This document shows positions 52,181-64,000 of a stretch of 64,000 nucleotides of DNA, one piece after another; within the stretch, counting starts at the first letter, position 1; the number at the start of each line of letters is the position of its first letter. A model generated the notes under the pieces. That model was given only the letters and a program-made list of their open reading frames with translations. It had not been told where the DNA came from and made no database searches. Made by a program: the position numbers and the translations under genes. The stretch is from the NCBI GenBank assembly GCA_014058105.1, contig JACGCM010002394.1, forward strand, positions 2,046,001 through 2,110,000. The letters are read 5' to 3'. This stretch comes from Kingdonia uniflora. Lineage: Eukaryota; Streptophyta; Magnoliopsida; Ranunculales; Circaeasteraceae.

Positions 52181-53907
52181 ACTTTAGATCACCAATCAAG
52201 TTTTTTTTCACTCTCTCTCTCTCTAGGGTTCAAGTTTGAACTATCAACAATCAAGAACTTACAACTCAATAGTCAACTCTCAAATTTAAGGTTTGATCTC
52301 TTAACCCCTCAATTTGATTTGATAGGCTATTTTCATGTCATTAAATGTTACTCTATTTCCCCATTTTTAATTGTTATCTCCAATCAATTTTGACTTTGAA
52401 TTTGAGGATTGTATGAAACCCTATATGTATAAATTATGGTTGATATAGATATCATTAGTAAAGTGGTGTTTATTTCACTGCTGATTTTTTTTTCAGCTGC
52501 TGAATTTGTTTTAAGCAACAAAAAATATTTCAGCATTGGGTTTGGTGTTCTTTTTGCTGCTGAAAAAAAAAATTAAACTCACTATTTCAGCAAAAAAAAT
52601 TCATCACATGAGGGAAGTTTTTTTTTAGCCGCAAATGAAACCACCTCGCACCGAGATTGCCCTTCACCTCTCTAGACGACCAAACCTAATTTCTCAGAGC
52701 GAGAGAGAGAGAGAGAGAGAGAGGGAGTGAGAGAGAAAGAGAAAGAGAAAGAGAAAGAAAGAACATTTAATGTTGATTCGAGTTCCTCCTTATAGACCTG
52801 CACTCCGGTGAGTTTGATTTCTCTTATGATTTCGAGATATAGATATGTTGGTTGTTAGGGAATTTTTTAGAACTGTAAATTTTTTGAGATGGGAAACTGA
52901 TGGTGGAGAGAAAAAATTTCAATCTATCTACTTCTATTCTTCTTCTCCCACCATCAACATCATCACCTCCATTAACTCACCTTCATGAAGGTTTATATCA
53001 AAATAGAGTTTATACCAAAAAGGGGAATGGGTTTACTAACCAACAATGGGGATTAGGTTTATACCAAAATAGGGTTTCCTAGTTTACTCTCCTCTTCATA
53101 CCTATTCATCAACGAAGCAACATTTCTCCTCTGGTGAGCTCCCCCACAATTGTATGTCTTTCTTATGTTAATGGGATTGATAATTTGATATGTATTCACA
53201 AGTTATAATGTGGGGCAATTTCAGTATTATTAGTCTCAAATGGGTTTGTGTTATTTAAAGGAAAAAACAATGGCTAATTAAGTTGAGATGATATTAGCTG
53301 CGATTATGAATGTATGTCTATAATAGAGTTGTTGTTTTGATTTTGCAATTATTAGAATTGTGATTGGCATTGTAACTGTGATTGTTTGAGTTTGGTGCTA
53401 TTGCGTGGTTGAATCGCAAAAAGGGATTGATTTAATTTTGATTTTATTCCCTATGAATTGTTAATATTAGTTGAATTGGATGTAAAAATTTGGCAGAGTT
53501 TTGATTTTATTCTCTGTAAATTGTTCTCTTGAGGTTATCTATGTTTTGGGAGATTTCTTCATATCACATGAAGTTGTAGATAGTTAAAGATTTGAGTTTG
53601 AGAGTTATCTATTTTGTATAAGCTATACCTCCACAGTCCCACTGCATAGCTATTGGGTGATAAGACAGTCCCTAGAAACTCTAGATCACCTTACGATAGG
53701 TCTCACATTTGTGTAGTGATCATGAGTAGACTTTACAACGAGTTACTAGCTAGTTAAAGTTTTGATTTTTAATTGACTTGTTTGGGTTGATTTGAAGTGC
53801 AAACTTATAGATTTTTAAGAGTTTTGGAATTATTCTTGTTTATTGTTGTTTTACTTTGGGGTATTGGGTTTATTAATGAAAATTGTCTTTTATATTGGAT
53901 AAATAAA
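52181..53907. other. Region upstream of HBD ORF copy 2
   Basis: Parallels 44967-46579 with CT and GA runs (52208-52226, 52698-52760). It has an extra segment at about 52540-52670 that is absent from the twin. No independent gene is supported. Confidence 0.4.
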
Positions 53908-54243
53908 ATGGCTAAAGGTGCACGGGGGAAAGTGTATGTTGAGTTTGTTGGGCGGCATCTTTGTATCTACCAAACATGGGCAAAGTGTAGATCGGAGGTT
54001 TTGAGATATCCATGTGCTTTATATCAGTATATGGATACTAGGGAGGAAGCGGAGCATGCTATTGCTAAATTTCTTGCTCTCAAGTCGTACACTGAACCTA
54101 AAGTAGAAGTAGTTCCCACTTCTTTAGTTGTGAAGGAAGAAGCAGAACATGCTTTTGCTAAACATGAGCTTCGATTCTCATATCTTTATCTTTTAGTTAT
54201 ATTGGCAATAGTTGTTGTATATGTATCATTTATGTTACTCTGA
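53908..54243 (+). CDS. Small protein: hybrid-binding domain plus membrane segment, copy 2
   Basis: 111 codons with the same layout as 46580-46915: RGKVYVEFVGRHLCIYQTWA, EVLRYPCALYQYMDT and REEAEHAIAKFLA, then linker and terminal hydrophobic YLYLLVILAIVVVYVSFMLL. A longer open frame begins at 53797, but ATG 53908 matches the start in the other copy and the text before it is leader-like. By eye the copies differ at 15 of 336 bases and 11 residues, with no indel or stop, a ratio close to neutral. The transposase of the same unit starts 200 bp downstream (54442). Confidence 0.6.
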   Translation: MAKGARGKVYVEFVGRHLCIYQTWAKCRSEVLRYPCALYQYMDTREEAEHAIAKFLALKSYTEPKVEVVPTSLVVKEEAEHAFAKHELRFSYLYLLVILAIVVVYVSFMLL

Positions 54244-54762
54244 TTATGTTTGAGACCATCATGTATGGATATTGTTGAATTTTTTCATTAACCTAAAAGG
54301 CCTTGGGCTTGGGCTTGAGTTCAATAGATATTGAAAGCGTAATATGTAGTGAACTATGTAATGTATCTTTGGATTGTGTTTGGCATTCGTGATTTGTGAG
54401 TAGTATATTATTGCTGTATAAATTATTTTATTGTAGTGAATATGGATCCTAGACAGTGGACCATTATTCGGTTAACAGCTTTAGCATTCGTACCTAGGAT
54501 GCTAGCAAAAAAATGAATGAAAGAAGTTGTGTGTCTATCTTAACTGGTAGAGAACGCATCAATGAGATTCTTAGTGGCCCTAACCAGATTGCTTATGATT
54601 CGTTAAGGATGAATACAGATGCAATATTTGTTTCTTTATGTGGACATTTCAGAGCAAGGGGATGGGTTATAGATTTTTTTTGCAAAAAGTAAGATTAAAT
54701 TGATGAAAGAAAGTTACAAATTAGGGGAGGCAATGCCAAGCCCTGAGAAGCCCGAAAGGCAG

Positions 54763-57700
54763 CTAGGAGATTCTAATGTAAAAAATATTTGGGGCTTCTA
54801 CTTTTGTTAGAAAGGTTGGTCGACCTTGAAAGATTTCTTGGGTGCCGTCAGAGAGAGAGAGCCTTCTCTTGTATGCTTGTGAGGCTAAAAAGTTAGCTAC
54901 TTTCCAACAATGCGAGAATCTTAGCTTCTCGAAAGAGTTCTTCAATCTATTCCACTTAGATTTATGGATCCAAGGCACTTGGTTTTGGTAAAATCTGTTA
55001 CAGCCGAGAGAGAGTCTGATTCGATCCATATATTTGTCCACTGGTTTTGGCCTGCCCAATTTAGAGCTCCGATGATTGCTTCGCAATCAGAGAGGAATAG
55101 AGATAAAATGCCAATCCCTTTTGTGAGGACACCAAGAACATCCCCAAGATGGTTTCTAGCCACTGCTCCTGTACCTGCGTTTCCAGGAGAACCTAAGACA
55201 GTTGCCCCACAGTTAATTTTGACTTCCTGGAACCAGGGGAGAGCCCAAGTGTAGCTCTGGATTCTGGGAAGAGGTCTGGCCTTAGTGGGAACACCCAAAT
55301 GCAGCAACAATTTTGAGTTCAAGACAGTTGTTTGCCATGCATCTTCGAGAGAGGCTTGCAGCATCTTTAGTGGCGGCAAAAATCTTCCGCTTGATTTCTG
55401 TTTTGATGAAACAAATCCCTTCGAAGACAGTATCATTTCTAGCTTTCTAGAGAATGTAAAGCAGATTCAGAACTGCTGCCTTCCAGATATCTAAAATATA
55501 CGAGCTCAAATGATTACAAGACTCCAGGGTGGTCTTTAAATTTGTAAAGCCAGCTAAAATCTTAAACAGAGATGCCATCCAGTTCCAGATTTCTAAAGAC
55601 AATGGACAGAGCCAGAACAGATGCTCCATGGTTTCCAAATTACACCTGCATAGAGTGCATCTTGAGATGATGTATAAACCCCTTTTAATAAGAAGATTTG
55701 CTGTAGCAAGTGAATTATGACATACTCTTCAAAAGAAAGAGGCAATTCGAGGATGAATGACATTATTTTTGATGTAAGGATACCACCAAACTTTAGGTAT
55801 ATGAGAACTGATGTAATGATAGGCGCTTTGGACTGAGAAAATACCATGAGTGTTGTGTTTCCAAACTCGAGAATCAATTTATGAATTGTTAAGAGTAATG
55901 ACATTCAGATCTATGCCAAGACTGGCCAAAAACTCCATAATTTCAGGAGGGGCTGACCAAGAGTGCTGATGAATAATCTGGACGAGTTTTGCCTTGCAGT
56001 GCTTCTATGTGCTTGTTGGGATGCCAATATGGTCAATAATAGCAACTTCTGAACCCCAACAATCTCTTCAAAAGTCTATATCCTTTCCCGAGCCAATGAT
56101 CCACTTTGAGTTAGCTTGAGCCATAACAATTGCTTCCTTAAGACCAGTCCAGATGAAGGAGTTCTTTGTCACGCCCCAAAATCCGGTAATCGGTAGCTTG
56201 ACCAATTACTAGATTCTAAGTAGTATAGGTCGGGGAATCCAAAGATTCTACCCCACAAATAGCCAAGCCGTAGACAAATTCTGGCTTGACAATTCATATA
56301 TAACAATAATCATCAGAGTAAAGAAATGACAACATAGCGGAAGCGAAAAACATATATACATATCTGACAGAAATATATACAATGTCCAAAATAAGGTACA
56401 ACAACATACGCTGAGATAACAATAAAAGTCTAAACTAAAACTGGTCGGCAGCGTCAACTGCTCCAAACACTGCTGAGGCTCTCAGGAACTCAAACTACTC
56501 AACCTCTGAAAGGGGGGAAACAATGCTAGAGTGAGCAAAACTACGGCTCACTGAAATCCCAACAAGTCTAAATAACATACTAGTAAGCAGATACAGATAA
56601 AAGAGAGTGAAGTGAAACAGATAGAGTAAGTTAAGTAAAATTATAGTAGCTAAGTGATTCATGATCCAAGTAGTAGAGAAATAAGAACATAATGGAATAT
56701 GTAAGTAACCCGAGTTAGAATAAGGAATATAAGAGAAGAAGGGAATGTAACATGAGGATATGATGCAATGATATGCTAATGATGTGATGAACTAAGTTCT
56801 AATTACTGAATGAATTGATGTTTAAAAGAGCGATGCAATCCTATTATAAGAATGGTTGATCAACCGCTAGCATGTTTGACTTAAAGAGATCTGTTAAAGG
56901 GATACAACGGGTACGATTTTTGTCAAGCTCGACCAAGCTAGTGGATACTCACTTGATCAGAGTGTTCCGGGCTTTTCAACCCACGGAGCCAACGTCCGAA
57001 CTGTATTTCATTCTGAGGAGTTTCAACCTCAAGGATAAGCCCTGTACCGGATTGTAAATACTCTCTCATACCTTCCCACACTCCCGAATGGGTTTAAAAG
57101 GTATGATAGTATCCATCCCGGACCCACCTACTATTTCAACCCGATGTAGGACTCCTGCGATCCTATCGGAGGTCAAGCGATGTAGAGGTTTGTTATGTAT
57201 CCGATCTCGTTAGGTTAAAAGAGTTTTGCATGATTTGAAAAGATGCACCAAATCCCAAGGATCACAATATAACAACCGTAAACCCGGCAAACAAACATAG
57301 GATAACCACCTACAGAAGAGCGCGGCAACAATCCTAAACAAAATGCACAATGACTCGGTTGCACCATCTACACCGATAAAGCAACAACCTAACCGCCATC
57401 ACCACTAACAACCTTAGTCTCTAGAAGACTGAACCTAACAACAAAAATGCAACTACTAGTAACTACACTAGCAACTTCTAGCAAAACCCAAAGCCAAAGC
57501 AACTATAGTAACTAAAGAGTTAACAATTATACGGAGAAGTAATATGAAAATAAACCCTAACTGATTACAACACTTCTATGCTCAGAGTACTACTCACATC
57601 AATATCTATTAACTAGTAGAGGAATTTAGAAATGAAGGGAAAATTTGCCCGAAAGAAATCCCGAGTCCTGCGAAAAAAACCAACCCGGAAACCCAACTAC

Positions 57701-59520
57701 GACATATGTGATAGGAGAACCCCAATCTTTGAAGCACTTGGAGAAGGAAAGGCCAACTCACTGTATCAAATGCTTATGAAATGTCGATCTTAAGACCAAC
57801 GTTCCTATTCTTTCTATACTTTCTCAGCTCGTTAGTCATCTCCGAGGCTAGAACAATGTTGGAATGATGGACCTGCCAGGAACAAACCCACTCTGTTCAG
57901 CTGAAACAATGTTTGGTGCAATCTTGCTTAGTCTTGAAGCGAGGATTTTTATTATTATTTTGAAAGCAAAATTGCTCAAACAGATAGGTCGGAAGTTCCC
58001 TATTGTGCTTAAATCTTTAGCTTTTGGGACAAGAACCAAGAAGTTAGAGTTAAAGCCCTTTGGGATAGTAGAATCTACAAAGAAAGACATCACTGCCTTG
58101 CTTAGATCGCTGTCGATGACATCCCAAAACTTCTGGAAGAAAACCCCGTTAAAATCGTCTTGCCCGGGACTACTATCTCCACTGAGAGCAAAAGTAGCCA
58201 GTCTAACTTCATCAGAAGAAGGACAAATACTAAGCATCAAGTTTTGTTCAGCTATAACCATCTTGGGGAGAAAGCCTAAGAGGTCTTCATTAATTGGTGA
58301 GTGAACATGGGTAAATTAGGTTGAATAATACTCCACGATGTGCTCTTTAAGCTCGGCCTGGGAGGATAAAATAGATCCATTATCAAGAGTAATCTCAGTA
58401 ATAAGACTCTTTTGAAGTCTGATCCTGTGAAGAGCGTGGAAATATTTTGAGCTTCTCTCCCCGTTGGTCAGCCAAGAGGCTTTTGCTTTCTGCCTCTATA
58501 CAGCGTCTTCAAGATCTAATAGACTGTTTAGGGAGAGTTGCTTAGTTGTGGCTTCTTTCATCAATATGTCAGAGTAGTTCTCGTCCAACTGGATCTGCAG
58601 ATCCTCAAGTTCAGCTGCCGAAGTCTCGATTTGAAGCTTTAATCCCCCCAAGCTTTTAGTTCTCCAGCTCTTAATAGCTGCTTTGAGGCGCTAAAGCTGC
58701 TTCATTATTACATATAATGGATCTCCAGTTAGACTTTCTCCTCATGATTGAACCACCAGATCTCTGAAACTAGAGTCCGAGAGCCAGCTGTTAAGGAATA
58801 TAAAAGGTAAGTTTTGGGGCTTCGAAATTCCTTGAATCCAGCCAATCAATGCCGAGTGATCTAAATTTTCTTGAGCCAGGAACTTGCAAGACCAGTCCTT
58901 ATACTTTGTAATCCAGTCGTTGCTGTAAAGTGCTCTATCAAGTTTACGAAGAATTCTTGCTCGTCGCATTTGGCCATTACACCAAGAGTATTTGGGTCCC
59001 GAGGAGTAACTTTCAGTAAGACGGCAAGCATCAATGCAATCATTAAACTCAGTGATCGATCGAGAAAGAGGCCCCGTGCCACCTCTTCTTTCTTCCCAGC
59101 TACGAATACAGTTAAAATTTCCAATGGCCAACTAGGAGAGATTTAGGTTTGCAAGGTTTTCCATGTCCTTCCACAACTCCCTTCGAGCTGGAATAGAAAC
59201 CTTGCCATGTACTACAGATATTAGCAAGCCATCATAGGAAATAGTAATATGCTGATTGGAGGAAGCCAGAAGGATAGGGTCATGAGAGCCAGTATTCCAG
59301 AGGCACCACAAATTCCCCATCTTGGAGTCGCAGTCATTTGATAATATAGAGAGGCTGAAGTTGGGAAGACCCAGTTTAAGAGTATTTGTCATAGTAGGCT
59401 TTATTTGGGGTTCAGCAATGAAAATTAAAATAGGTTTAGATTTGTTCACCAACCGACGAAGCGAGAGCCTCGATCTTTTATTTCCAATACCTCTGATGTT
59501 CTAAAAAATCACTCTTATTG
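54763..59520 (-). pseudogene. LINE ORF2 (endonuclease, reverse transcriptase, RNase H)
   Basis: The endonuclease starts near 59510 (NIRGIGNKRSRLSLRRLVNK, LIFIAEPQIKP; then CIDACRLTESYSSGPKYSWC). RT text follows at 58261-57700 (GDSSPGQDDFNGVFFQKFWD, NFRPICLSNFAFKIIIKILA, SGFVPGRSI, LKIDIS*AFDTVSWPFLLQ), then a gap, the zinc-finger RVT block (METMEHLFWLCPLSLEIWNW at about 55638) and RNase H (VKINCGATVLGSPGNAGTGA, IWIESDSLSAVT). It contains several stops. The Asp of the RNase H start (usually NCDGA) appears as Gly-Ala. Confidence 0.85.
56167..57704. mobile_element. Solo LTR-like block inside the LINE
   Basis: Begins TGTCACGCCCC, a typical start of certain plant gypsy LTRs, and ends about TACGACA. 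Interior phrases such as GGATTGTAAATACTCTCTC and the CCCGAAAGAAATCCCGAGTC-like end fit the same kind of LTR. Flanks (TTCTT and TATGT) do not match, and the LINE has lost a large part of RT here, so this is not a clean insertion plus solo-LTR excision. Confidence 0.5.
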
Positions 59521-59619
59521 AGACTTTTTTTTGTTGTTGGACCTGGTGTTTGGGTAAGATAACCCCTTCCCCGATCCCACATTCTTTTTCTTTGCCACTT
59601 TCTTTGATTTTTTATCCCT

Positions 59620-60852
59620 TCACGGTTGTTGCCGGAGTTCTTCCTGAGCAAGCAAGGCATTGTCTCTCTCAGTATCATCGACCATGTCAACCCACTTCAA
59701 AGCGGACTGAAGCTTGATGAGAGCCATTTCTTTTAGTAGTTGGTGAGCTTTATCTGGGTTAGTGGTTGGACTAATAGGTGTGCCTTCAGATGCAGATGAC
59801 AATTCATCAATACATTGATCATTGCAGATAAGTGCGTCCATGCTGTTCTTGATCGGTTTAACATCATTTTCTGCCTGTCTCTGGGAAGTTGAAGCTACTT
59901 CAGAATTTGGCTTAGGCATTTTATCAAACACCTCAGTATTCAAATCCAAGCCCTTTCCTTTGTAAGCGTCTCTCGTTGTTTTTTTTTTCCTGATGCATTT
60001 CTTTTGATTCTTTGTATAGTTTGCTGTTTTGGGGCCTGGTTCCTCTGGACGATTCTTTGGTTCCTCGGCTCTTTGAACTTGTTCCTTGACAACTCTACAT
60101 TTAACAAAAGTACATTCAATGATCTTGCAATGGCTGCAGAATTTTGGAGTTGCTCCCAGCTCTACTTTCTGCCAAAAATCTCTGTCTTCAACCTCCACTA
60201 GGATTTTACTTGGGATAGGCTCTGCAAGATCAATATCGACAAGCACTTTTGCGAAGTATCCAAATTCCATTGTGGTAGATGAATGATCGACTTGAATTGG
60301 TGTACCCAAAGTTCGCCCAAGCGCCATCAATGTATCAACTTCCCAAAATTCTACACCGAGACCGGGGAAATTAACCCATACGAGAGAATGAGAGTTCATT
60401 TGCTTCTCTGAATCAAAAATTGGACTCCACGGAGACAGTCTGAGCAGTTGCTTCCCGATTACCCAAGGACCACCCGACCATATATTATTGCAATCTTCTT
60501 CATTGTCCAAAAAAATTGTAATGTAACCTTTACCCACTGAAATCAATCTGCAGGTTTCTTTTGGTTTTCAGAGATCGATTGCTTAAGCTCGGGCTTCCAT
60601 GATTGAAGTTTTCTGTAAATCCAGCCTACATACAAGGTAGAATCTATTTCTGATTAACCCACTTTGATGTGCTTCAGTTGAGACTTTGATTGATGGGAAG
60701 TCCCCTCTTCTACCAGAGATGGGGAGCTGTTCAAATGAGCAGCTTCTACCCTCGTGATCCTTAGCCATCACAGCGTAAGTTGGGACTCCAGGTTGATCTT
60801 TGCTTGAAGCCCTAGGGAAGGAGCTTTCAATCTCCCAGAGATCCACGATCAA
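59620..60852 (-). pseudogene. LINE ORF1 (DUF4283-type RNA-binding gag-like protein)
   Basis: The N part (MIVDLWEIESSFPRASSKDQ) breaks at about 60583. The main frame then runs 60546-59620: DUF4283-like core (GYITIFLDNEEDCNNIWSGG, PWVIGKQLLRLSPWSP, LVWVNFPGLGVEFW), then a knuckle-like Cys/His segment (KFCSHCKIIECTFVKC), a basic low-complexity tail and an acidic, helical C-terminus (MALIKLQSALKW). Plant LINE ORF1 proteins bind the element RNA. One frameshift is visible. Confidence 0.85.
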
Positions 60853-61914
60853 TTGGTTGTAAAAAATAATTAGTAATTCTTGTCAAGATTGTAAGATGGG
60901 GAACAATGGATTGGCTATTTTCTTAGAAACTATAGTTCATTCAGTGAGAAACCGCATAATGAAGCATAAACATCAACATTTAGGAGCAACTATTAGTAAC
61001 AGTTTATACGAAGTGTTGAGAGGAATGTTTTACTTTAACAAGGAGATGATAGTGCCTTCTAATTTTTAGAAACTAGGAGAAATTCATATTCATGAACGGT
61101 TAAGAGAATGACCATTCAAAGGGGCTATTGGAGCTATAGATGGCACCTTGATTAGTGTATAAGTTCCTAAATCAAACCAAATTCTATTTAGGGTAAGAGG
61201 GAAGGATGATTACTTTCATAATGTGATGGCGGTATGTAATTTTGATATGACTTTCATCTATGTCCATGCCGGTTGGGAAGACACTGCTCATGACTCGAAT
61301 GTCCTAACTCAAACTATTAGAGACTCAACTAACAAGTTCCCCCTGCTACTTACTGAAGGTAATCATCTAAATTGAAGTTACAATAGTAAAGTATCTATTA
61401 ATTTATTGCTTTATTATAATTAGAGTTTGTTAATTGTTTTGTAGACATGTATTACTTGTGTGATGTAGCATACGTGGATACCAAGCACTTTATGTGTCCT
61501 TTTAGGGGAGTACACTATTGGCTTAAAGATTTTCAGAGGGGAGGGTGACCTAAGACTAAAGAAGAACATTTCAATCGTATACATGCAAAGTTAAGAAATC
61601 TATCAAGAGGACATTTGGTGCTCTTAAAGCAAGAGTCCCTATATTGAGTGCATGCAATGCCTAAGTACAAGTTCTCATCTCAGAGAAACATAGTCATTGC
61701 ATGTATGGCTTTACATAATTACCTCTGCTGGATTTCTTTGAATGACGAGTTGTTTACGGTATTTGAGAATAAAGGCTTGGATCTTGGAAATGTACAATCT
61801 CAAGTACATAATGATGATCGCTTCAAGGAGTTATTTGGAGTAAATGGGCAGCGCTTTATGAGAACTAAAAGGATTCACATTGCAGAGGAGTTAGCTATTT
61901 ATTATGCGTCGTAA

Positions 61915-63731
61915 TCAGCTGATGAAACTCCTATTCTTTAGTACTTTATATGGCTACTACCTCTTTTTGTTGTTTAGCTTTTTTGGGCATCTGTATATGG
62001 CTACTACCTCTTTTTGTCGCTTACATTTTTTTGGGTATCTATATATGGCTACTACCTCTTTTTGTTGTTTGACTTTTTTGTTTTAAATATTTCATTAAGA
62101 GGTTGTGATCTGAACTGTCAACTGTGATTTGTATGTTCTGTACTGAACAAATTTATATATGAGGATGTTCATTTTGTATGTCCATTTTGTCATTTTTTGT
62201 TCTTTTGTATGTCCATTTTGTCCATTTTGGGGATAGTGATAGTAAATGAGCTTTCCCAGTCAACATTGGTAAATGATTTTAAATAGATATTCTTTCTTCA
62301 TGGACAACATCTTTTAGCAAGGACATCACTTAACATCTTTTACATAAATTTGCATGGTTCCTTCACAATATAGTATTTTTTGTGTGTGGTTATTTGGAGT
62401 CCAAAAATATGAAGAAGTTAACTACTTGAAGTATTTTTATTACTTTGCTTACAAATAAAGTCAGTAGTATCTTCCTTCATCTTTTGAATCAGCGTAGCTT
62501 GGGTTTCCAAATGTTGTCAATGACTTTCTCTGTGAATATAAAGTCAGCAATAGTACCATATGACTTTACTACAAGGAAGTTAGCAATCTTCATACCATAT
62601 GACTTGAGGAAACGTAATTTTCAGAGGACCAGCTTCCATCTTTGCTTTGTAAATGGTATCTATTTTAGAGCCATATCTCCTTGACTATTTTATGGATAAG
62701 TTAGTTGTTTTCAGAATGATGTAGTCTGGTTAGTATTGCATTTTAGATGGTTTGGTTGAGGTTGTTGTTTATGATGTTGTTTTTGAGACTATCCACTTTG
62801 TTTACACAGACCAGTTTGTCCTAGTGCCATTCACCTGAGTTGTTCACACACTCAAATTATCTTGCCAAAAACTAAGATTCCCTTTGCCCACTGCCCATGA
62901 TGTGTTGGCCTCCACAGTTTCAAAAAGCCCTTGCATTTGCTTCCATTATTTAGAGTAGCCCCTGATGTGCTGGAACTGATTTAATTTTGCTTGCATATAT
63001 GTGCTTAATTTTGTGGCTCACATGCATATATTTAATTTTTCTTGCATATATGTCCTAACATAATAATATAAATATAGAGCATATGCATATCCCCATAGAT
63101 CTTCTTGAACCTTCTTATATGTTAGAGTTCTTACATAAATTATTTTGCTGGAGTTATATTCACTTGCATTTTTGTTTTCTAATAAAATTGAGAAGGTATG
63201 TGACAATTTATGAGCTGGCAATGATATATGTTCATCATGGACAGTTTTGTTCCTAACCGTCCATATAAAGTTCAGCTGAAAGGCATCTCTAAAAATGACA
63301 ATTAATTTAGTTTATTTTAGATGAAGGGCATCTCTAAAAATGGCATGCATATTTGTGAACCCAGCTAATATTAGCTTTCACAGTCTATAACAAGCCTTTA
63401 AGGTGTGTCCATTGTCCATTTTGTATGTCCATTGTCCATTTGTAAGCAGTTAATTGTAGCTTTCCCTATTTTTTTAATATGTTATATTCATTTATGAATA
63501 ACAAGAATCTAGATCTTTTGCATTGATGACATCTTGATCAAACATGAAATTCTTTCTTTTGAATTACATCATCAGTTACAACACCCTTACACGGTATGTG
63601 ACAATTGCCAAAATTGATTGCAGGTGAATTATGTGGTTATTTGGAGTCCAAAAATCTTGATATATTATGATATACTGTATGTGGAATATATTGCTAACAT
63701 TTTGGTTTTGATTTGTTCATCAGGTTTTACC
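61915..63731. other. Spacer between transposase and Myb-like remnant
   Basis: AT-rich DNA with word repeats (TGTCCATTTTG at 62180-62240 and again at 63410-63445; ACCATATGACTT twice at 62558-62608) and the triplicated unit at 61949-62080. No recognised gene. It may hold leader introns of the Myb-like ORF, which has an acceptor-like CATCAG at 63717-63722. Confidence 0.4.
61949..62080 (+). repeat. Three tandem units of about 47 bp
   Basis: Units start at 61949, 61996 and 62044 with TATGGCTACTACCTCTTTTT and differ by a few bases. They follow the transposase stop directly and may be part of its 3' UTR. Confidence 0.7.
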
Positions 63732-63999
63732 ATGCCTCCAAAACATAAGAAGGCTCAGAAAGAAGTGACTGATGACCCAAGCCAAGATACTCCCAAACAA
63801 GCAAAGCTACTTAATGATGAGATGTTGCACACTTATCTTACATTATGCAAGCGTGAGCTTAAAACAACTAAAGATGCGGGGTCCGGACTTTCGAAAGCCT
63901 CTTAGGCCAAGATTATGGAGGAGTACAATATAAAATTTTACCTAACTCATGGACCTAAATATTTTAGTAATGTCTGGGTTTACCAAAGAGCGAAGTATA
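63732..63999 (+). pseudogene. Myb/SANT-like accessory protein of the Harbinger unit, partial
   Basis: ATG at 63732 opens MPPKHKKAQKEVTDDPSQDT and then NDEMLHTYLTLCKRELKTTK, the start of a Myb/SANT-like helix set. TAG at 63903-63905 replaces what is usually a Trp (next text AKIMEEYNIKFYLTH), and similarity continues to the window edge. In PIF/Harbinger elements this second protein helps the transposase bind DNA. It is on the same strand as the transposase. Recognition is moderate; the C-terminus lies outside the window. Confidence 0.5.
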
Positions 64000-64000
64000 A

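Larger units (their letters stand above)
54680..60885 (-). mobile_element. L1-type LINE, nearly full length, inactivated
   Basis: Minus strand. Its 3' end is marked by a plus-strand T run at 54674-54681 (poly-A), its 5' end is near 60885. ORF1 is 59620-60852 and ORF2 is 54763-59520. An LTR-like block (56167-57704) sits in the RT region and about 350 residues of RT are missing around it. The LINE interrupts a Harbinger transposase and is absent from the duplicated copy at 47113-47940. A clear target duplication was not found. Confidence 0.88.
54442..61914 (+). pseudogene. Harbinger-like transposase remnant, copy 2, split by a LINE
   Basis: The N part (54442-54680) starts MDPRQWTIIRLTALAFVPRM and contains GRERINEILSGPNQIAYDSL-type text. 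The LINE then intervenes. From about 60896 it continues with ETIVHSVRNRIMKHKHQH, NSLYEVLRGMFYFNKEM, KGAIGAIDGTLISV, FDMTFIYVHAGWEDTAHDS, then after a short intron a DAAYVDTKHF/PFRGVHYWLKDF-like block, and finally the C-terminal frame to 61914 (SSQRNIVIACMALHNYLC). First and second catalytic Asp blocks are visible. Stops and frameshifts inactivate it. Confidence 0.75.

Noticed and set aside
57864..58304. Plus-strand ORF of 146 codons in the LINE
   Set aside because: It is the complement of the clear reverse transcriptase frame on the minus strand.

Overview
The window is nuclear DNA of a flowering plant. It shows intron-containing plant genes with GT-AG borders, a DYW-type PPR editing factor, an SPT5L/KTF1 gene pair (RNA-directed DNA methylation), and dense layers of plant transposons (PIF/Harbinger, MULE, hAT, Ty3/gypsy, L1-type LINEs, MITEs). 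The style suggests a transposon-rich eudicot; the species cannot be told from sequence alone.

Layout. 1-4395: a degenerate coding remnant, a decayed PIF/Harbinger element with two convergent remnant genes, and a 334-bp foldback element. 4396-6117: an intact intronless nodulin-like/NFD4-like MFS transporter gene. 6958-16467 and 17246-30025: two tandem, same-strand copies of an SPT5L (KTF1/RDM3)-like gene. Copy A reads as 11 exons and about 615 codons. It lacks the exons for the middle KOW region and has a very short tail. Copy B reads as 15 exons and about 1176 codons. It keeps the NGN domain, all KOW segments, WG/GW motifs and a tandem RGG tail, but has an in-frame TAA before its last KOW. 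The introns are full of insertions: a LINE split by a small LTR element plus two nested LTR elements in copy A, and an RPL3 retrocopy split by a hAT-like element plus a Harbinger relic in copy B. 32633-34792: an intact intronless DYW PPR gene matching mitochondrial editing factor MEF22. A truncated LINE has landed exactly on its stop codon.

35815-50648: a MULE-type element with a perfect 9-bp target duplication, split by a minus-strand Ty3/gypsy element (Tat-like, 36411-50373, TSD AATTG). The gypsy element carries antisense open-frame remnants between pol and the 3' LTR. It also contains a 5.2-kb copy of its own LTR end plus right-hand flank. 50374-64000: the original right-hand flank, a PIF/Harbinger-like unit on the plus strand. 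It holds a small ORF for an RNase H1-type hybrid-binding domain with a C-terminal membrane segment, a decayed transposase interrupted by a 6.2-kb LINE that itself contains an LTR-like block, and a Myb/SANT-like remnant running off the window end.

Probable host genes are therefore the MFS transporter, the PPR gene and the SPT5L pair. The most unusual signals are the asymmetric SPT5L duplication (a silencing factor whose introns are full of transposons) and the duplicated hybrid-binding-domain/membrane ORF. All exon structures were read by eye and need transcript support.
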